A stretch of 64,000 nt of DNA from Planctomycetaceae bacterium (lineage in GTDB: Bacteria; Planctomycetota; Planctomycetia; Pirellulales; Lacipirellulaceae). The translations under genes were made by a program, and so were the position numbers. Below, piece by piece: positions 8,777 to 18,013 of this stretch. The notes below the pieces were generated by a model. That model worked only from the letters and a program-made list of their open reading frames with translations, searched no databases and was not told where the DNA came from. Positions within the stretch are counted from its first letter, which is position 1, and each line of letters begins with the position of its first letter. The stretch is from the NCBI GenBank assembly GCA_002702655.1, contig PABB01000029.1:86900-150899 (forward strand), read 5' to 3'.

Positions 8777-11700
8777 ATGAACACGCCAATTCCGCGCAGT
8801 TGCCTCGCGGCGGTCATCCTGCAGGTTGGCCGCCGCGTGCTTGTTTTCGCCCTGGCGGCGCTCGCGCCGGTGGTCGCCGTTGCGCAAACCTCGGTGACAT
8901 TCACGGTCTCGCAGAACTCCGACGACGCCGATCAAAGTCCCAGCACCGGCGAAATGTGGGTCGGAGACGGCTATAGCTGGCTCGACAATTACTGTGGCGC
9001 GCGTTTCCAAAACGTAACCATCCCCGCAGGCGCCACCATCACCAGCGCCACGCTGCAGCTCTACTCGTACGGCTCGGGGACGGCCAGCTTCTCGGTCAAC
9101 ATGTACGCCCAGGACGCGGACACCACCTCGACATTTACCACCACGACATACGAACTCAGCAATCGTCCGCGGACGACCGCGACCACGGCGTGGACAACGG
9201 GCTCGACCTCCTACACCGACGGACAATCGTTTACCTCGCCCAACTTCGCGTCGTCGATCCAAGAGGTTGTCGACCGCGCCGGATGGACTTCCGGCAACGC
9301 GCTGACCGTGATCCTCACCCCGGTTGCCAATGGCAGGGGGTTCTGGAAGAGGTCCGGCAATGCGTCCTATGCCCCGCGCCTGCACGTCACCTACTCGACG
9401 AGCGGCGGCAAGAACCTGCTGATGGTAATCAGCGGTTCGACGCCAAATTCGATGGAGAGCGGTCGCCAGTCGCAGGTCGAATCCTGGGGCTACACGGTCA
9501 CCACGATCCAGGACAGCTCCTCGCAAGCTGCATTCGACTCGGCGGTCGCCTCGGCGGACGTCGTTTACGTCCCCGGGACGATTCAAGACTGGGATTTGCT
9601 GTACAAGCTCCGCACGGCCTCCTGCGGCGTCGTGACCGAGACGCCGGGGCTCGACACCGAGTTCGGGTTCGCCACGAGCGACGGCTACACGATCAGCGAA
9701 ACGCAAATCTACATCACGGACGCCTCGCACGATGTGACAACGGGACTGTCCACCGGCACCGAGACAATTCTCACTTCGGGTCAACCACTCGCGCTGAACG
9801 GCAATACTGTCGCGGCGGGCATGACGGTTTTGGCGAAGAATACCGCCCAGAACCAGCTCACGTTGGGGGCCGTCGAAACCGGCGGCACATTGGCCAACAC
9901 CTACAACGGCAACAGCACGGCCAGCGGCCGCCGCGTGCGGCTGCCGTGGGGCAACATCACGGCTTGGCCCAATTCCAACGGCATCTTGATTTTCCAACAG
10001 GCCCTCGCGTGGGCCGCCGGCGCCGAAACGCCAGCAGGACTGCATTGGAAACTCGACGAATCCAGCGGCACCACCGCGACCGACTCGTCCGGCAACAACT
10101 ACGACGGCACGATCACCGGCACAACGAGCTGGATTGACGCCCGCCGCAATGGCGGATTGGAACTGGACGGCGCCAGCAAGGTCGAAGTCGCCAGTCTGCT
10201 GGGGCAGCCGACCAGTTTCACGGTCGCCGGCTGGGTGCGACTCGACGCGGCCGATTCGGGCGGCGCCGAATTGATCAGCATCGGCGATTACATCGGCGTC
10301 CGTCTGGATCCCGGTGGCGGGATTGCCGCGAATGTTTTCTTCCATCGTGGCAGCAGCAGTTGGGAGTTTCTGAGCGGCGGCGAAGAACTGGCCGGCACGG
10401 GCTGGCGCCACGTGGCGGCGGTGTTCGACGACAGCGCGGATTCCCTGAAGCTGTACATTGACGGCTCCCTGGTCGCGTCGAAGACGACAACCGACACGCT
10501 CAACTGGACGGGACAGGGCACGTCGACGGTCGTGGGCGCCCACGGCAACGGCCAAACCACGTTCGACCTGGACGGCGGCGTCGACGATATTCGCGTCTAC
10601 GGAAAGGCGCTCTCCGAAGCGGAGATTGCCGAAGTCTACGGACTGATCGCCCACTGGAAACTCGACGAGACCGCCGGAACGACCGCCTACGATTCGTCGC
10701 TGGCAAGTCACGACGCCACGCGCACCGGCACCGAAGACTGGGCCGGCGGCGTGGAAGACAACGGCCACGCCTTCGACTACACGGACGGCGAAGAGTACTT
10801 CGTGGCGCCGACGACCGACGCGCTGAACGACGTACAGGCGGACGATTACACGGTGATGGCGTACTTCAAGCCGCTCAGCGTGCCGCCCGGAACCGGCAGC
10901 GCCAACGACTCGGCCTATGGCGTCATCCGCAAGAACGGCTGGCACATCGGGTTAGCGTACGGCAACGGCGGCAACTTCTATATGGAGCACTGGCAGGATT
11001 CGGGTCCCACCTGGACCGGGGCCGGCGCGTGGGAGTATTACCCGCCCGGTCGGTTTTACCACGTGGCGGGCGTTGTCAGCCGCACCAACGGCACGGTCAA
11101 GATCTACGTCGACGGCCAACTGAAACAGACGACCACGTTCACCCCGGGCTCCGATGCCCTGGACTATGGATCCAACCCGTGGCGAATCGGCATCTCCTAC
11201 CCCAGTGCGACGGAATACGGACACGCCTGCCACGGCGTCGTCGACGACGTGCGGATCTACAATCGTGCGCTCTCCGACGAGGAAATCGCGGGCTTTGACG
11301 GCACGAAGCTGATCGCCCACTGGAAACTCGACGAGGCGACCGGCACGACAGCGGCCGATTCCTCGGGCCAGGGTCACGACGCCGTGTTTACCAACGGAAC
11401 GCCCGCCTGGACGACCGGCGTGCGGGACGCGGCGCTCGACTTCAACGGCGCCAGCAATGTGGCCACCTCCGCCCCGCTCAACCCGCCGCCCGCCGGCACC
11501 GTGGCGTTCTGGGTCCAATCGGACGGGGCCCCCGCCGCGCGGCAGCGACTCATGGGTTCCGGCAACACGTTTGAGATCTGGCAAGACCCCGACGGGCCGA
11601 TCCATTTCGACCTGAACGTGTCCGGCGGCGTCGAGACGTTCGCCACCACCGAATCGATGACCGAGGCCGGGCAGTGGCGACACATCGCGGTTAGCTTCAA

Positions 11701-13168
11701 CTCCGATACCGACGCCTACGCGATCTACGTCGACGGCGAACTCGACCACGCGGTGACGTACGCCGAGGATCTCGTCGACGCCGCAGCCGCCTCGTTCTCC
11801 ATCGGCACCAGCGGCAGCAGCACGCAGTATTTCTCCGGCGGATTGGACGACGTACGGATCTACAACTACGAACTGAGCGAGTCGGAAATTGCCGACGTCT
11901 ACGGCCTGATCGGGCACTGGAAATTCGACGACGGCAGCGGCTCGACGATCGTCGACTCGTCGCTCAAAGGCAACGACGCCGCCTTCCTGACCGGCACGCC
12001 GGCGTGGGTCGACGGGGCGCGCGGCGGCGCCTTGGAGTTCGACGGCACGAACGACGCGGCCACCGGCGCCAGCTTCCAACCGCCCAGCGAAGGCACGGTC
12101 TGTCTGTGGCTCAAAAGCGCCGGTCCGCCGGCGGCCCGTCAGCGCCCCTGGGGCGTGGGCGGCAACTTCGAAATGTGGCAAGACGTCGACGGCCTGATCT
12201 CCTGCGACGTCAGCACGGATGGCTACCAGGGCGGTTTCATTACCACCGAGGCGCTCGACGACGACGGGCGATGGCGGCACCTTGTGGCCGTGTTTGATTC
12301 CGACGACGACAGCTACGCGATCTATCTGGATGGACAGTTGCACAAAAGCGGCGTGTCGACATGGGCTGTCGAACAGGAGGCTGCGGCACTGCTGACTTTC
12401 GGCACGAGGACGGGGTCGACCCAACGTTTCGCCGGCGCGATCGACGACTTCCGCGTCTACAACCGCAAGCTGTCCGCGGCCGAGATTGCCGATATCTACG
12501 GACTGGTCGGTTGGTGGCGATTTGAGGAAGGCAGCGGCAGCGTCGCGGCCGATTCCAGCGGCGCAGGAAACGACGGCGCTGCCGTGGGATCGCTCGGCTG
12601 GAGTTCCGATGCGCGCGAGGGAACCGGTTCGCTGCAACTGAACGGCGCCAACCACGTGCAGGTTCCAGGAATGCTCATTGAGGCCGGCGACGCGACGATC
12701 TCCGGCTGGGCAAAGCTCACTTCGCCCGACTCCGGCGGATCGGAATTGATCAGCGTCGGCGATGCCCTCGCCATCCGACTGGACGAATCATCGCCTGCTA
12801 ACGGCGCCACTGTGCTTGCCTACAACGGCTCGTCATGGCAACATGCGGAGACGGGCTCGTTTGTCGAGGGCGCTGGCTGGGTCCATTTTGCCGCCGTCTA
12901 CGACCACGACACGTATGAACTGCGGTTCTACGTCGACGGCGTGTTGCAGGCGACCGAAACGCTTAGCGGTCCGCTCACGCTCAGCGGCGTCGGCTCTCAT
13001 ACGCAGCTGGGCGCCCACGGCAACGGCCAAACCAACCACGACTTTAGCGGGCTGCTGGACGACCTGCGCGTCTACAATCGGGCACTCTCCAAAGACGAGA
13101 TTCGCACGCAGTTCTACGGCGGCTGGGCGCCGGGCCCGCGAATCATCCAGTGGGTCGAGACGCGCTAG
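8777..13168 (+). CDS. giant secreted protein with DNRLRE-like head and five LamG modules
   Basis: This 1463-residue protein carries an N-terminal signal sequence (LVFALAALAPVVAVAQ). A beta-sandwich domain of the DNRLRE type covers about 35-210, followed by an alpha/beta segment of about 200 residues starting NLLMVISG. Five concanavalin-like LamG modules then begin at about residues 421, 625, 848, 1046 and 1245, each opening with HWKLDE or a variant and a DSSG...DG box, and ending with DDxRVYN...LSxxEI. LamG modules bind carbohydrate or protein, so it is probably a surface or secreted adhesin or polysaccharide-binding protein. No catalytic domain or PEP-CTERM anchor is visible; the tail is PRIIQWVETR. 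The modules are diverged enough to be old duplications. Confidence 0.9.
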   Translation: MNTPIPRSCLAAVILQVGRRVLVFALAALAPVVAVAQTSVTFTVSQNSDDADQSPSTGEMWVGDGYSWLDNYCGARFQNVTIPAGATITSATLQLYSYGSGTASFSVNMYAQDADTTSTFTTTTYELSNRPRTTATTAWTTGSTSYTDGQSFTSPNFASSIQEVVDRAGWTSGNALTVILTPVANGRGFWKRSGNASYAPRLHVTYSTSGGKNLLMVISGSTPNSMESGRQSQVESWGYTVTTIQDSSSQAAFDSAVASADVVYVPGTIQDWDLLYKLRTASCGVVTETPGLDTEFGFATSDGYTISETQIYITDASHDVTTGLSTGTETILTSGQPLALNGNTVAAGMTVLAKNTAQNQLTLGAVETGGTLANTYNGNSTASGRRVRLPWGNITAWPNSNGILIFQQALAWAAGAETPAGLHWKLDESSGTTATDSSGNNYDGTITGTTSWIDARRNGGLELDGASKVEVASLLGQPTSFTVAGWVRLDAADSGGAELISIGDYIGVRLDPGGGIAANVFFHRGSSSWEFLSGGEELAGTGWRHVAAVFDDSADSLKLYIDGSLVASKTTTDTLNWTGQGTSTVVGAHGNGQTTFDLDGGVDDIRVYGKALSEAEIAEVYGLIAHWKLDETAGTTAYDSSLASHDATRTGTEDWAGGVEDNGHAFDYTDGEEYFVAPTTDALNDVQADDYTVMAYFKPLSVPPGTGSANDSAYGVIRKNGWHIGLAYGNGGNFYMEHWQDSGPTWTGAGAWEYYPPGRFYHVAGVVSRTNGTVKIYVDGQLKQTTTFTPGSDALDYGSNPWRIGISYPSATEYGHACHGVVDDVRIYNRALSDEEIAGFDGTKLIAHWKLDEATGTTAADSSGQGHDAVFTNGTPAWTTGVRDAALDFNGASNVATSAPLNPPPAGTVAFWVQSDGAPAARQRLMGSGNTFEIWQDPDGPIHFDLNVSGGVETFATTESMTEAGQWRHIAVSFNSDTDAYAIYVDGELDHAVTYAEDLVDAAAASFSIGTSGSSTQYFSGGLDDVRIYNYELSESEIADVYGLIGHWKFDDGSGSTIVDSSLKGNDAAFLTGTPAWVDGARGGALEFDGTNDAATGASFQPPSEGTVCLWLKSAGPPAARQRPWGVGGNFEMWQDVDGLISCDVSTDGYQGGFITTEALDDDGRWRHLVAVFDSDDDSYAIYLDGQLHKSGVSTWAVEQEAAALLTFGTRTGSTQRFAGAIDDFRVYNRKLSAAEIADIYGLVGWWRFEEGSGSVAADSSGAGNDGAAVGSLGWSSDAREGTGSLQLNGANHVQVPGMLIEAGDATISGWAKLTSPDSGGSELISVGDALAIRLDESSPANGATVLAYNGSSWQHAETGSFVEGAGWVHFAAVYDHDTYELRFYVDGVLQATETLSGPLTLSGVGSHTQLGAHGNGQTNHDFSGLLDDLRVYNRALSKDEIRTQFYGGWAPGPRIIQWVETR

Positions 13169-13322
13169 CGACCCTTCTCGAGTTCCCGTCCCGCGTAGGG
13201 AGGGGCCAATCGCCGATCTTGCGGGGCCTCTCGCCGCTTCTTCTCGCAGCGGAGACGGCAATGGAGCCGACTCCTGAACGACGCGATCATCGCTAGTCGA
13301 TCAGCCGCCCCTCGCGTACCCG

Positions 13323-13664
13323 CTACGGGTGCGTTGCCGGATGCGACTCGACGTGACCCGTCGTGGAATTGAGCGCGTAAGCCGAACCGCTCACGGGGCA
13401 TGTGGGAATGCCGCTGGGGAAGTAGTAGATCGTGTTGACGTCCCCAATGTCGCTCGGCGGCGTCCCGTCGTTGTCGAGCATATAGCGGTCGACGGCGATG
13501 TTGATGTGCTTGCAATTGTGCTTGCAAGCCGCCTCCTCCGCGGCGCCACTGGTGATCTGGATGCGAGGGACGATGATGGCCGCAATGGCGCCAAGGATGG
13601 CAACCACGGCCAGCAACTCAATCAGCGACAGCGCGCAACGTCGATGCACTCGAGGCCGAGACAT
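13323..13664 (-). CDS. type II secretion GspG-like pseudopilin (divergent strand)
   Basis: This 113-residue protein has a class III prepilin leader and a hydrophobic helix, LSLIELLAVVAILGAIAAIIVP, with the invariant Glu at +5 (residue 16). The residue before the cleavage site is Ala11 rather than the usual Gly. The C-terminal half carries YFPSGIPTCPVSGSAYAL, shared with the two GspG-like proteins encoded at 17430 and 18014, so it belongs to the same pilin subfamily. It adds Cys residues at AACKHNCKH and TCPV that could form a disulfide. It is transcribed away from the secretion operon and lies convergent with the LamG gene. It is probably a minor or alternative pilin of the same machine. Confidence 0.85.
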   Translation of the reverse strand: MSRPRVHRRCALSLIELLAVVAILGAIAAIIVPRIQITSGAAEEAACKHNCKHINIAVDRYMLDNDGTPPSDIGDVNTIYYFPSGIPTCPVSGSAYALNSTTGHVESHPATHP

Positions 13665-14036
13665 GTCGGTATTTGCCTGCCCTTAGGTTCTAGACAATCA
13701 GTTGCAACGCAGCCCCGCACCCGGCCATACGGCGATGGGGGCTTCCTCTCTCAAAATCTAGGTCGAGATTCTCGTCATTTTGGCGGCCCCGAACCGTGCG
13801 GCCGCTTGGCCGACGATTCGCGGCGCGATTGTGCCGATTGAAGCGATCGCCATGACGCCCCCGATCCTGCGGCGGGTCGTAGTTGGACCAATTGTGCCGC
13901 CACCCGACTGCGTCGTCATCGAGACTGCGTGCATCCAACCTCACAGTCGCCCCTGATCGGCGCGCAAGGCGTTTCTGCGAGCTAACTTTGGACAGTCTGT
14001 TGCCAAATCTCGACGCGACCTCCCCCCGACGCCCCC
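13665..14036. other. divergent intergenic region of 372 bases
   Basis: This region separates the minus-strand pseudopilin from the plus-strand receiver gene and should contain promoters for both. Short frames exist on the minus strand but their composition matches random high-GC reading, and none resembles a known protein. I found no clear -35/-10 pair, hairpin or Shine-Dalgarno sequence before the ATG at 14037. Confidence 0.5.
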
Positions 14037-14432
14037 ATGCCGAACCGTCAAGCTACGATCTTGCTGCTGGAAGAAGAGCCAACGCTGGCGGAGATCACGG
14101 CGTTCCGTTTGGAACTGCTGGGGCACCGGGTCCAGGCGTTTGACAACGGACAGGCCGCCATCGACTGGCTGGCAGGCAACTCGGTCGACCTGATTGCGGT
14201 GGGGCATCTCGCGGACATCGAGTCGATTGAGCTGCTCAACCGATTCAGCGACGACCAATCCACCAGTCACCTGCCGCTGGTCTATTTGTCAGCCAACTCC
14301 GACCTGACGGAAGTACAGCGTGCGTTCAACGCCGGCGCCGACGAGTATCTCGTCACGCCATACGACCCGTTCGTCTTGGAGCAGAAGGTCGAGGGCCTGC
14401 TCCGAGCGTCGGCCGGTCCGGGCAAGCGGTAG
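14037..14432 (+). CDS. degenerate (pseudo-)receiver domain protein at head of secretion locus
   Basis: This 131-residue stand-alone CheY-like receiver lacks the phosphorylation chemistry. The position of the phospho-acceptor Asp is occupied by Gly56 (DLIAVGH instead of DLxxxD). The usual acidic pair is replaced by Glu-Glu-Glu at 12-14, and the conserved Lys of the KP motif is Thr107 (TPYDP). The switch Ser is kept (YLSANSD, Ser85). The fold therefore appears intact while phosphotransfer should not be possible. It is the first plus-strand gene before gspE, 84 bases away, so a role as a non-phosphorylated adaptor or a localisation factor for the pilus/secretion ATPase is plausible, but that is inference. 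Confidence 0.8.
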   Translation: MPNRQATILLLEEEPTLAEITAFRLELLGHRVQAFDNGQAAIDWLAGNSVDLIAVGHLADIESIELLNRFSDDQSTSHLPLVYLSANSDLTEVQRAFNAGADEYLVTPYDPFVLEQKVEGLLRASAGPGKR

Positions 14433-14516
14433 ACGACAGCGACCTTCCCGTCGCCGCGATGCCGCCGTCGGCATGGCCGCGAATCCACTCCCCAAGCGAT
14501 TTGAACACACGGACAC

Positions 14517-16205
14517 ATGGCGCGTCTCGGCGACATCTTGCTCGCGAAAGGCTGGATCACCCCGGCCCAGTTGGACAGTGCGCTCAAAGCGCAGGGCGAC
14601 GAGAAAGGTCTGCTGGGTACGCTGCTGGTGCGGCGCGGTCTGATTACCTCAGACCAGTTGGGCGAGGCGCTCTCGGACCAATACGGCGTTCCCTTTTTGG
14701 AAATCGTGCCCGAAGGCATCAACCCGCAGGTGGTTCGATTGCTTCCGGAGGACTTCGCCCGCGCGCGTCGCATCGCTCCGATCAGCATTCGGCGGCGAAC
14801 ACTGCAGTTGGCGATGCTGGCGCCCGACGACATCGACGCCATTGGCGAAGCGGAACTCATCACGGGATATCAGATCGAACCGGTGGTGACCCTGTCGCAA
14901 GGCATCGACGCGGCGCTCGACCGCGGGTTTGACGACCGCGTCGTCGCTCGTCAGACCGTCGTCGACATGAAGATGGCCGACCTCGACGCCGCCGAAGACG
15001 CGATCGATCAAGACCTGGTCAGCGACGCTTCGCTCAACGAAGACCAGGCGCCCGTCGTGCGCCTGGTGCGGGCGATCCTGATGGGCGCCATCAACGCCGG
15101 CTCCAGCGACATTCACCTGGAACCGCATGACCCGGAAATGCGGGTGCGCTACCGCGTCGACGGCACGCTGCAGCCGGTGATGACGATCCCCCGGCACATT
15201 GAAGAGGCGGTCGTGGCCCGCATCAAGGTCATGGCCGACATGGATACGACGGAAAACCGGCGCCCGCAGGACGGCCAACTGGCGATTCACGAAGCCGGTT
15301 CCCGCGTCAACTTCCGCGTCAGCACGATTCCCACCGTCGGCGGCGAAAAGGTGGTGATGCGGCTGCTGGACGAAGGCAGTCGGTCGTTCCACCTTGAGGA
15401 ACTGGGACTCGGGGTGCGTGACATCAACATGATCCAGACCTTGATCGACAAGCCGCACGGCATGATCGTGGTCACGGGCCCCACGGGCTCCGGCAAGAGC
15501 ACCACCATGTACGCGGTGCTGTCGAAGCTCAACGCGGTGAGTCGCAACATCGTCACGGTCGAGGACCCGGTGGAGTATCGCCTGCCCGGCATCAATCAGG
15601 TTGCGTCCGACAGCGAACACGGCCTGGGATTCGCCAACGCCCTGAAATACATCATGCGGCAGGATCCCGACGTGATCATGGTGGGCGAGATTCGCGACCA
15701 CGAAACGGCGACAACCGCCGTGCAGGCGGCGCTCACCGGTCATTTGCTGATCAGCACGCTGCACACCAACGACGCCATTGGGGCGGTCGCGCGACTGAAC
15801 GACTTGGGAGTCGACCACTTTAAGATTGGCGGGGCCTTGCTGGGGTCGATCGCCCAACGATTGTTGCGTTCGATCTGCCCTCACTGCAAGGAAGTCGTCG
15901 ACCCCAACCCACACTATCTGACGGCTCTGCGAGTCGATCCGCAATCGGTTGCCGACGCGTTGTTCTACCGCGGACGGGGTTGCAAGAAGTGCCTGGGTAC
16001 GGGTTACTCCGGCCGAATCCCGGTGCTGGAGATCATGACAGTCACCCCGGCGCTGTCGCAAGCCATCGAAAACGGCTTGCCGACCACCAAGCTGCGCGAG
16101 ATCGCCCTGGCCGAGAGCATGGTCGAGCTGGCTTCCGCGGGAATGGAACACGTCCTGGCCGGCCGCACGACGCTGGAAGAAGTCTTCTACAAGGTGTCCG
16201 GATAA
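14517..16205 (+). CDS. gspE: GspE/PilB-type assembly ATPase
   Basis: This 562-residue cytoplasmic hexameric ATPase would power pseudopilus or pilus assembly. An N-terminal MshEN-type domain (LGDILLAKGWIT...LGTLLVRRGLIT) is followed by the ATPase core. The core has Walker A GPTGSGKST at about 321-330, an Asp box in the segment starting DIHLEP, Walker B IMVGEIRD at about 387-394 and a His box HTNDAIGAV. A tetracysteine zinc site, CPHC and CKKC, lies at about 453 and 489. Length and motifs are normal for GspE/PilB. It is co-directional with gspF, separated only by a strong hairpin and a Shine-Dalgarno sequence. It could equally be called PilB, because the locus mixes pilus and secretion components. 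Confidence 0.95.
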   Translation: MARLGDILLAKGWITPAQLDSALKAQGDEKGLLGTLLVRRGLITSDQLGEALSDQYGVPFLEIVPEGINPQVVRLLPEDFARARRIAPISIRRRTLQLAMLAPDDIDAIGEAELITGYQIEPVVTLSQGIDAALDRGFDDRVVARQTVVDMKMADLDAAEDAIDQDLVSDASLNEDQAPVVRLVRAILMGAINAGSSDIHLEPHDPEMRVRYRVDGTLQPVMTIPRHIEEAVVARIKVMADMDTTENRRPQDGQLAIHEAGSRVNFRVSTIPTVGGEKVVMRLLDEGSRSFHLEELGLGVRDINMIQTLIDKPHGMIVVTGPTGSGKSTTMYAVLSKLNAVSRNIVTVEDPVEYRLPGINQVASDSEHGLGFANALKYIMRQDPDVIMVGEIRDHETATTAVQAALTGHLLISTLHTNDAIGAVARLNDLGVDHFKIGGALLGSIAQRLLRSICPHCKEVVDPNPHYLTALRVDPQSVADALFYRGRGCKKCLGTGYSGRIPVLEIMTVTPALSQAIENGLPTTKLREIALAESMVELASAGMEHVLAGRTTLEEVFYKVSG

Positions 16206-16230
16206 GCTGCGCCGCCGAACGCGGCGCAGC
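16206..16230 (+). promoter_or_regulatory. strong intercistronic hairpin between gspE and gspF
   Basis: A perfect 10-bp stem (GCTGCGCCGC pairing with GCGGCGCAGC) with a 5-nt loop CGAAC begins at the base after the gspE stop. It ends just before the gspF Shine-Dalgarno AAGGAG at 16233-16238. It has no T-run, so it is more likely an RNA-stability or processing element, or a partial terminator that sets the GspE:GspF ratio, than a full terminator. Confidence 0.65.
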
Positions 16231-16245
16231 GAAAGGAGAACTGAC

Positions 16246-17412
16246 ATGGGCCGTCGCAAGCGTTACGCACTCGCCGCCGGCGACGCTGCCGCTGCGCCGC
16301 GCGCCTCCCGCCGCACCAACGGCGCCTCGCTGCTGAAATCGGACTTCCACCTGTTCGGAACGCCCAAGCCGTCGAAGATGAAGCCGGCCGAAGCGACCTT
16401 CTTGCTGCGCAACCTGTCCACTCTCGTTGGCAACGGCGTGTCGCTGCCCAAAGCGCTGCAAACGCTGGCGAAGGAGGACTCGCTCGCGTCGCACCGCGCG
16501 ACGCTGGAGCGTTTGTGCCAACGCGTGGAATCGGGCACCCCGTTCAGCACGGCGCTCAACGACTTCCCCCACGTGATCGACCGGCTGGCCGTCAGTCAGA
16601 TTCGCATTGCCGAACGGTCCGGCACGCTCGCCGACACGCTGAAGCACCTCGCCGAGAATCGGGACAAGTTCCTGCAACTGCGACAGCAGCTTGTGAAGAA
16701 GCTTGCCTACCCCGCACTGCTCGTTGTGCTGGGAACGGGGTTGGTGACTTTCCTGATGATGTACGTCGTGCCGGTCTTCCAAGAAACGTACGCCGACGCG
16801 GGCGTTCCGCTGCCGTTTATCACGCAGGCATTGATCGTCGCGGCAGGGCTGGCCAAGAAGTGGTTCTGGGTCGTCGCCGGCGGCGTGGCCTGCGGCATTC
16901 TGGCAGTCACGAAATTGCGCAATCACCCCGAGTTGGGCGAACGGATCGACAGGCGTCTGCTCCGCATGCCGCTGCTGGGAGATTGGCTCCGCGATATGGC
17001 CGTGCTGCGGGTGATGGACGTGCTGCACAACCTGATGGCGTCCGGATTCACGCTGGCTGAGGCCCTGCGGCAGACTTCGGAGTCCGCCGGCAATCGCGCC
17101 GTGCGTCGCGGCATGCTCGACTTGCAGCACGCGGTGCAGCGCGGCGAACGGTTCAGCCGCGAGATTGAGCGCCACGAATCGCTGTTTCCGCCGATTGTCT
17201 ACCAGCTGGTGGTCGTCGGCGAAAACACGGGCCAACTCACGTCCAGCACGCGCGAGGTGTGCGAACATCTGCGCCGCGAGATCGAGCGGCGGACCACGCT
17301 GATGGTCGGCGTGCTCGAGCCGGCGATCACGATCTCGCTAGCCGGCGTGATCTCCGTCATTCTGCTGGCGATCTATCTGCCGATGTTCGACATGATCAAC
17401 ACGATCAATTGA
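16246..17412 (+). CDS. gspF: GspF/PilC-type inner-membrane platform protein
   Basis: This 388-residue polytopic protein anchors the assembly ATPase at the inner membrane. It has the usual two cytoplasmic T2SSF helical bundles and three membrane segments, at about 155-180 (AYPALLVVLGTGLVTFLMM), 206-222 and 362-387. Family motifs include FLLRNLSTLVGNGVSLPKAL and GTPFSTAL in the first half and MDVLHNLMASGFTLAEAL in the second. The ATG at 16246 has a strong AAGGAG sequence upstream. The N-terminal ~45 residues are basic and Ala-rich, an extension common in planctomycete homologs. It lies directly downstream of gspE. Confidence 0.95.
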   Translation: MGRRKRYALAAGDAAAAPRASRRTNGASLLKSDFHLFGTPKPSKMKPAEATFLLRNLSTLVGNGVSLPKALQTLAKEDSLASHRATLERLCQRVESGTPFSTALNDFPHVIDRLAVSQIRIAERSGTLADTLKHLAENRDKFLQLRQQLVKKLAYPALLVVLGTGLVTFLMMYVVPVFQETYADAGVPLPFITQALIVAAGLAKKWFWVVAGGVACGILAVTKLRNHPELGERIDRRLLRMPLLGDWLRDMAVLRVMDVLHNLMASGFTLAEALRQTSESAGNRAVRRGMLDLQHAVQRGERFSREIERHESLFPPIVYQLVVVGENTGQLTSSTREVCEHLRREIERRTTLMVGVLEPAITISLAGVISVILLAIYLPMFDMINTIN

Positions 17413-17429
17413 CCGAGACGAGCCCCGCG

Positions 17430-17780
17430 ATGAAAACCCGCTCCGCCGAATCGCCCTGCGTCGCGATCACGAGAACCGGCCTGTCCCTGATTGAAGTCAC
17501 GGCCGCCATCCTGGTGCTGGGGATTGCCGCCGCGTTGATCTTGTCGACGGCCCGTCGCTGCGTCTCCACCGCCGACACGGCCGCCTGCCACTCGAACATT
17601 GGCGACATCGAGCTGCAAGCCGAGTTGTGGCTGCAGCACACCGGTTCGTGGCCGGCGAACGACCTCAGCGACATTGACGGCGACCTGGACTACTTTCCCA
17701 GCGGCCTGCCTGTGTGCCCCGTGGACGGGACTTCCTACCAACTCGATGGCGCCGGAAGCGTCGTCGGACATACCCACTGA
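17430..17780 (+). CDS. GspG-like pseudopilin
   Basis: This 116-residue prepilin has the cleavage site TG|LSLIEV (Gly17/Leu18) with Glu at +5, followed by a ~20-residue hydrophobic helix. The C-terminal part contains LDYFPSGLPVCPVDGTSYQL and ends GHTH, matching the other two GspG-like proteins of the locus. It starts 18 bases after the gspF stop, so it is in the same transcript. The mature length (~99 residues) is short for a major pseudopilin. Which of the three paralogs is the major subunit cannot be told from sequence. Confidence 0.88.
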   Translation: MKTRSAESPCVAITRTGLSLIEVTAAILVLGIAAALILSTARRCVSTADTAACHSNIGDIELQAELWLQHTGSWPANDLSDIDGDLDYFPSGLPVCPVDGTSYQLDGAGSVVGHTH

Positions 17781-18013
17781 TGCATACAACCGCTGCATTC
17801 GTACGATCCGGCCCCGCACTTTGCCTAGCGGCCGCGCAACTGGTAATTCGCTCCCGGCGAACTAACCACATTTAGCCAGTTTCCCGTTTGCACTTCGAGC
17901 ATGCAGAGTGCGGTGACCTACACTTTCGTACGCTCGACGACCGAGCTATCGATCTTTCACCACACACGACCGCATAATTTGCCCTTGCCTAGCGTCATCG
18001 GAGTCCTGTTGAC

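Noticed and set aside
8309-10945. 878-residue open frame on the minus strand opposite the CBS and LamG genes
   Set aside because: It is read antisense to two well-supported proteins; its residues are an Arg/Gly/Val-rich translation of GC-rich DNA with no motif. A similar shadow frame runs at 10952-12655.
13690-13944. Small minus-strand frame of 84 residues in the divergent gap
   Set aside because: It is Asn/Arg/Asp-rich, lacks a ribosome binding site, and resembles nothing known.
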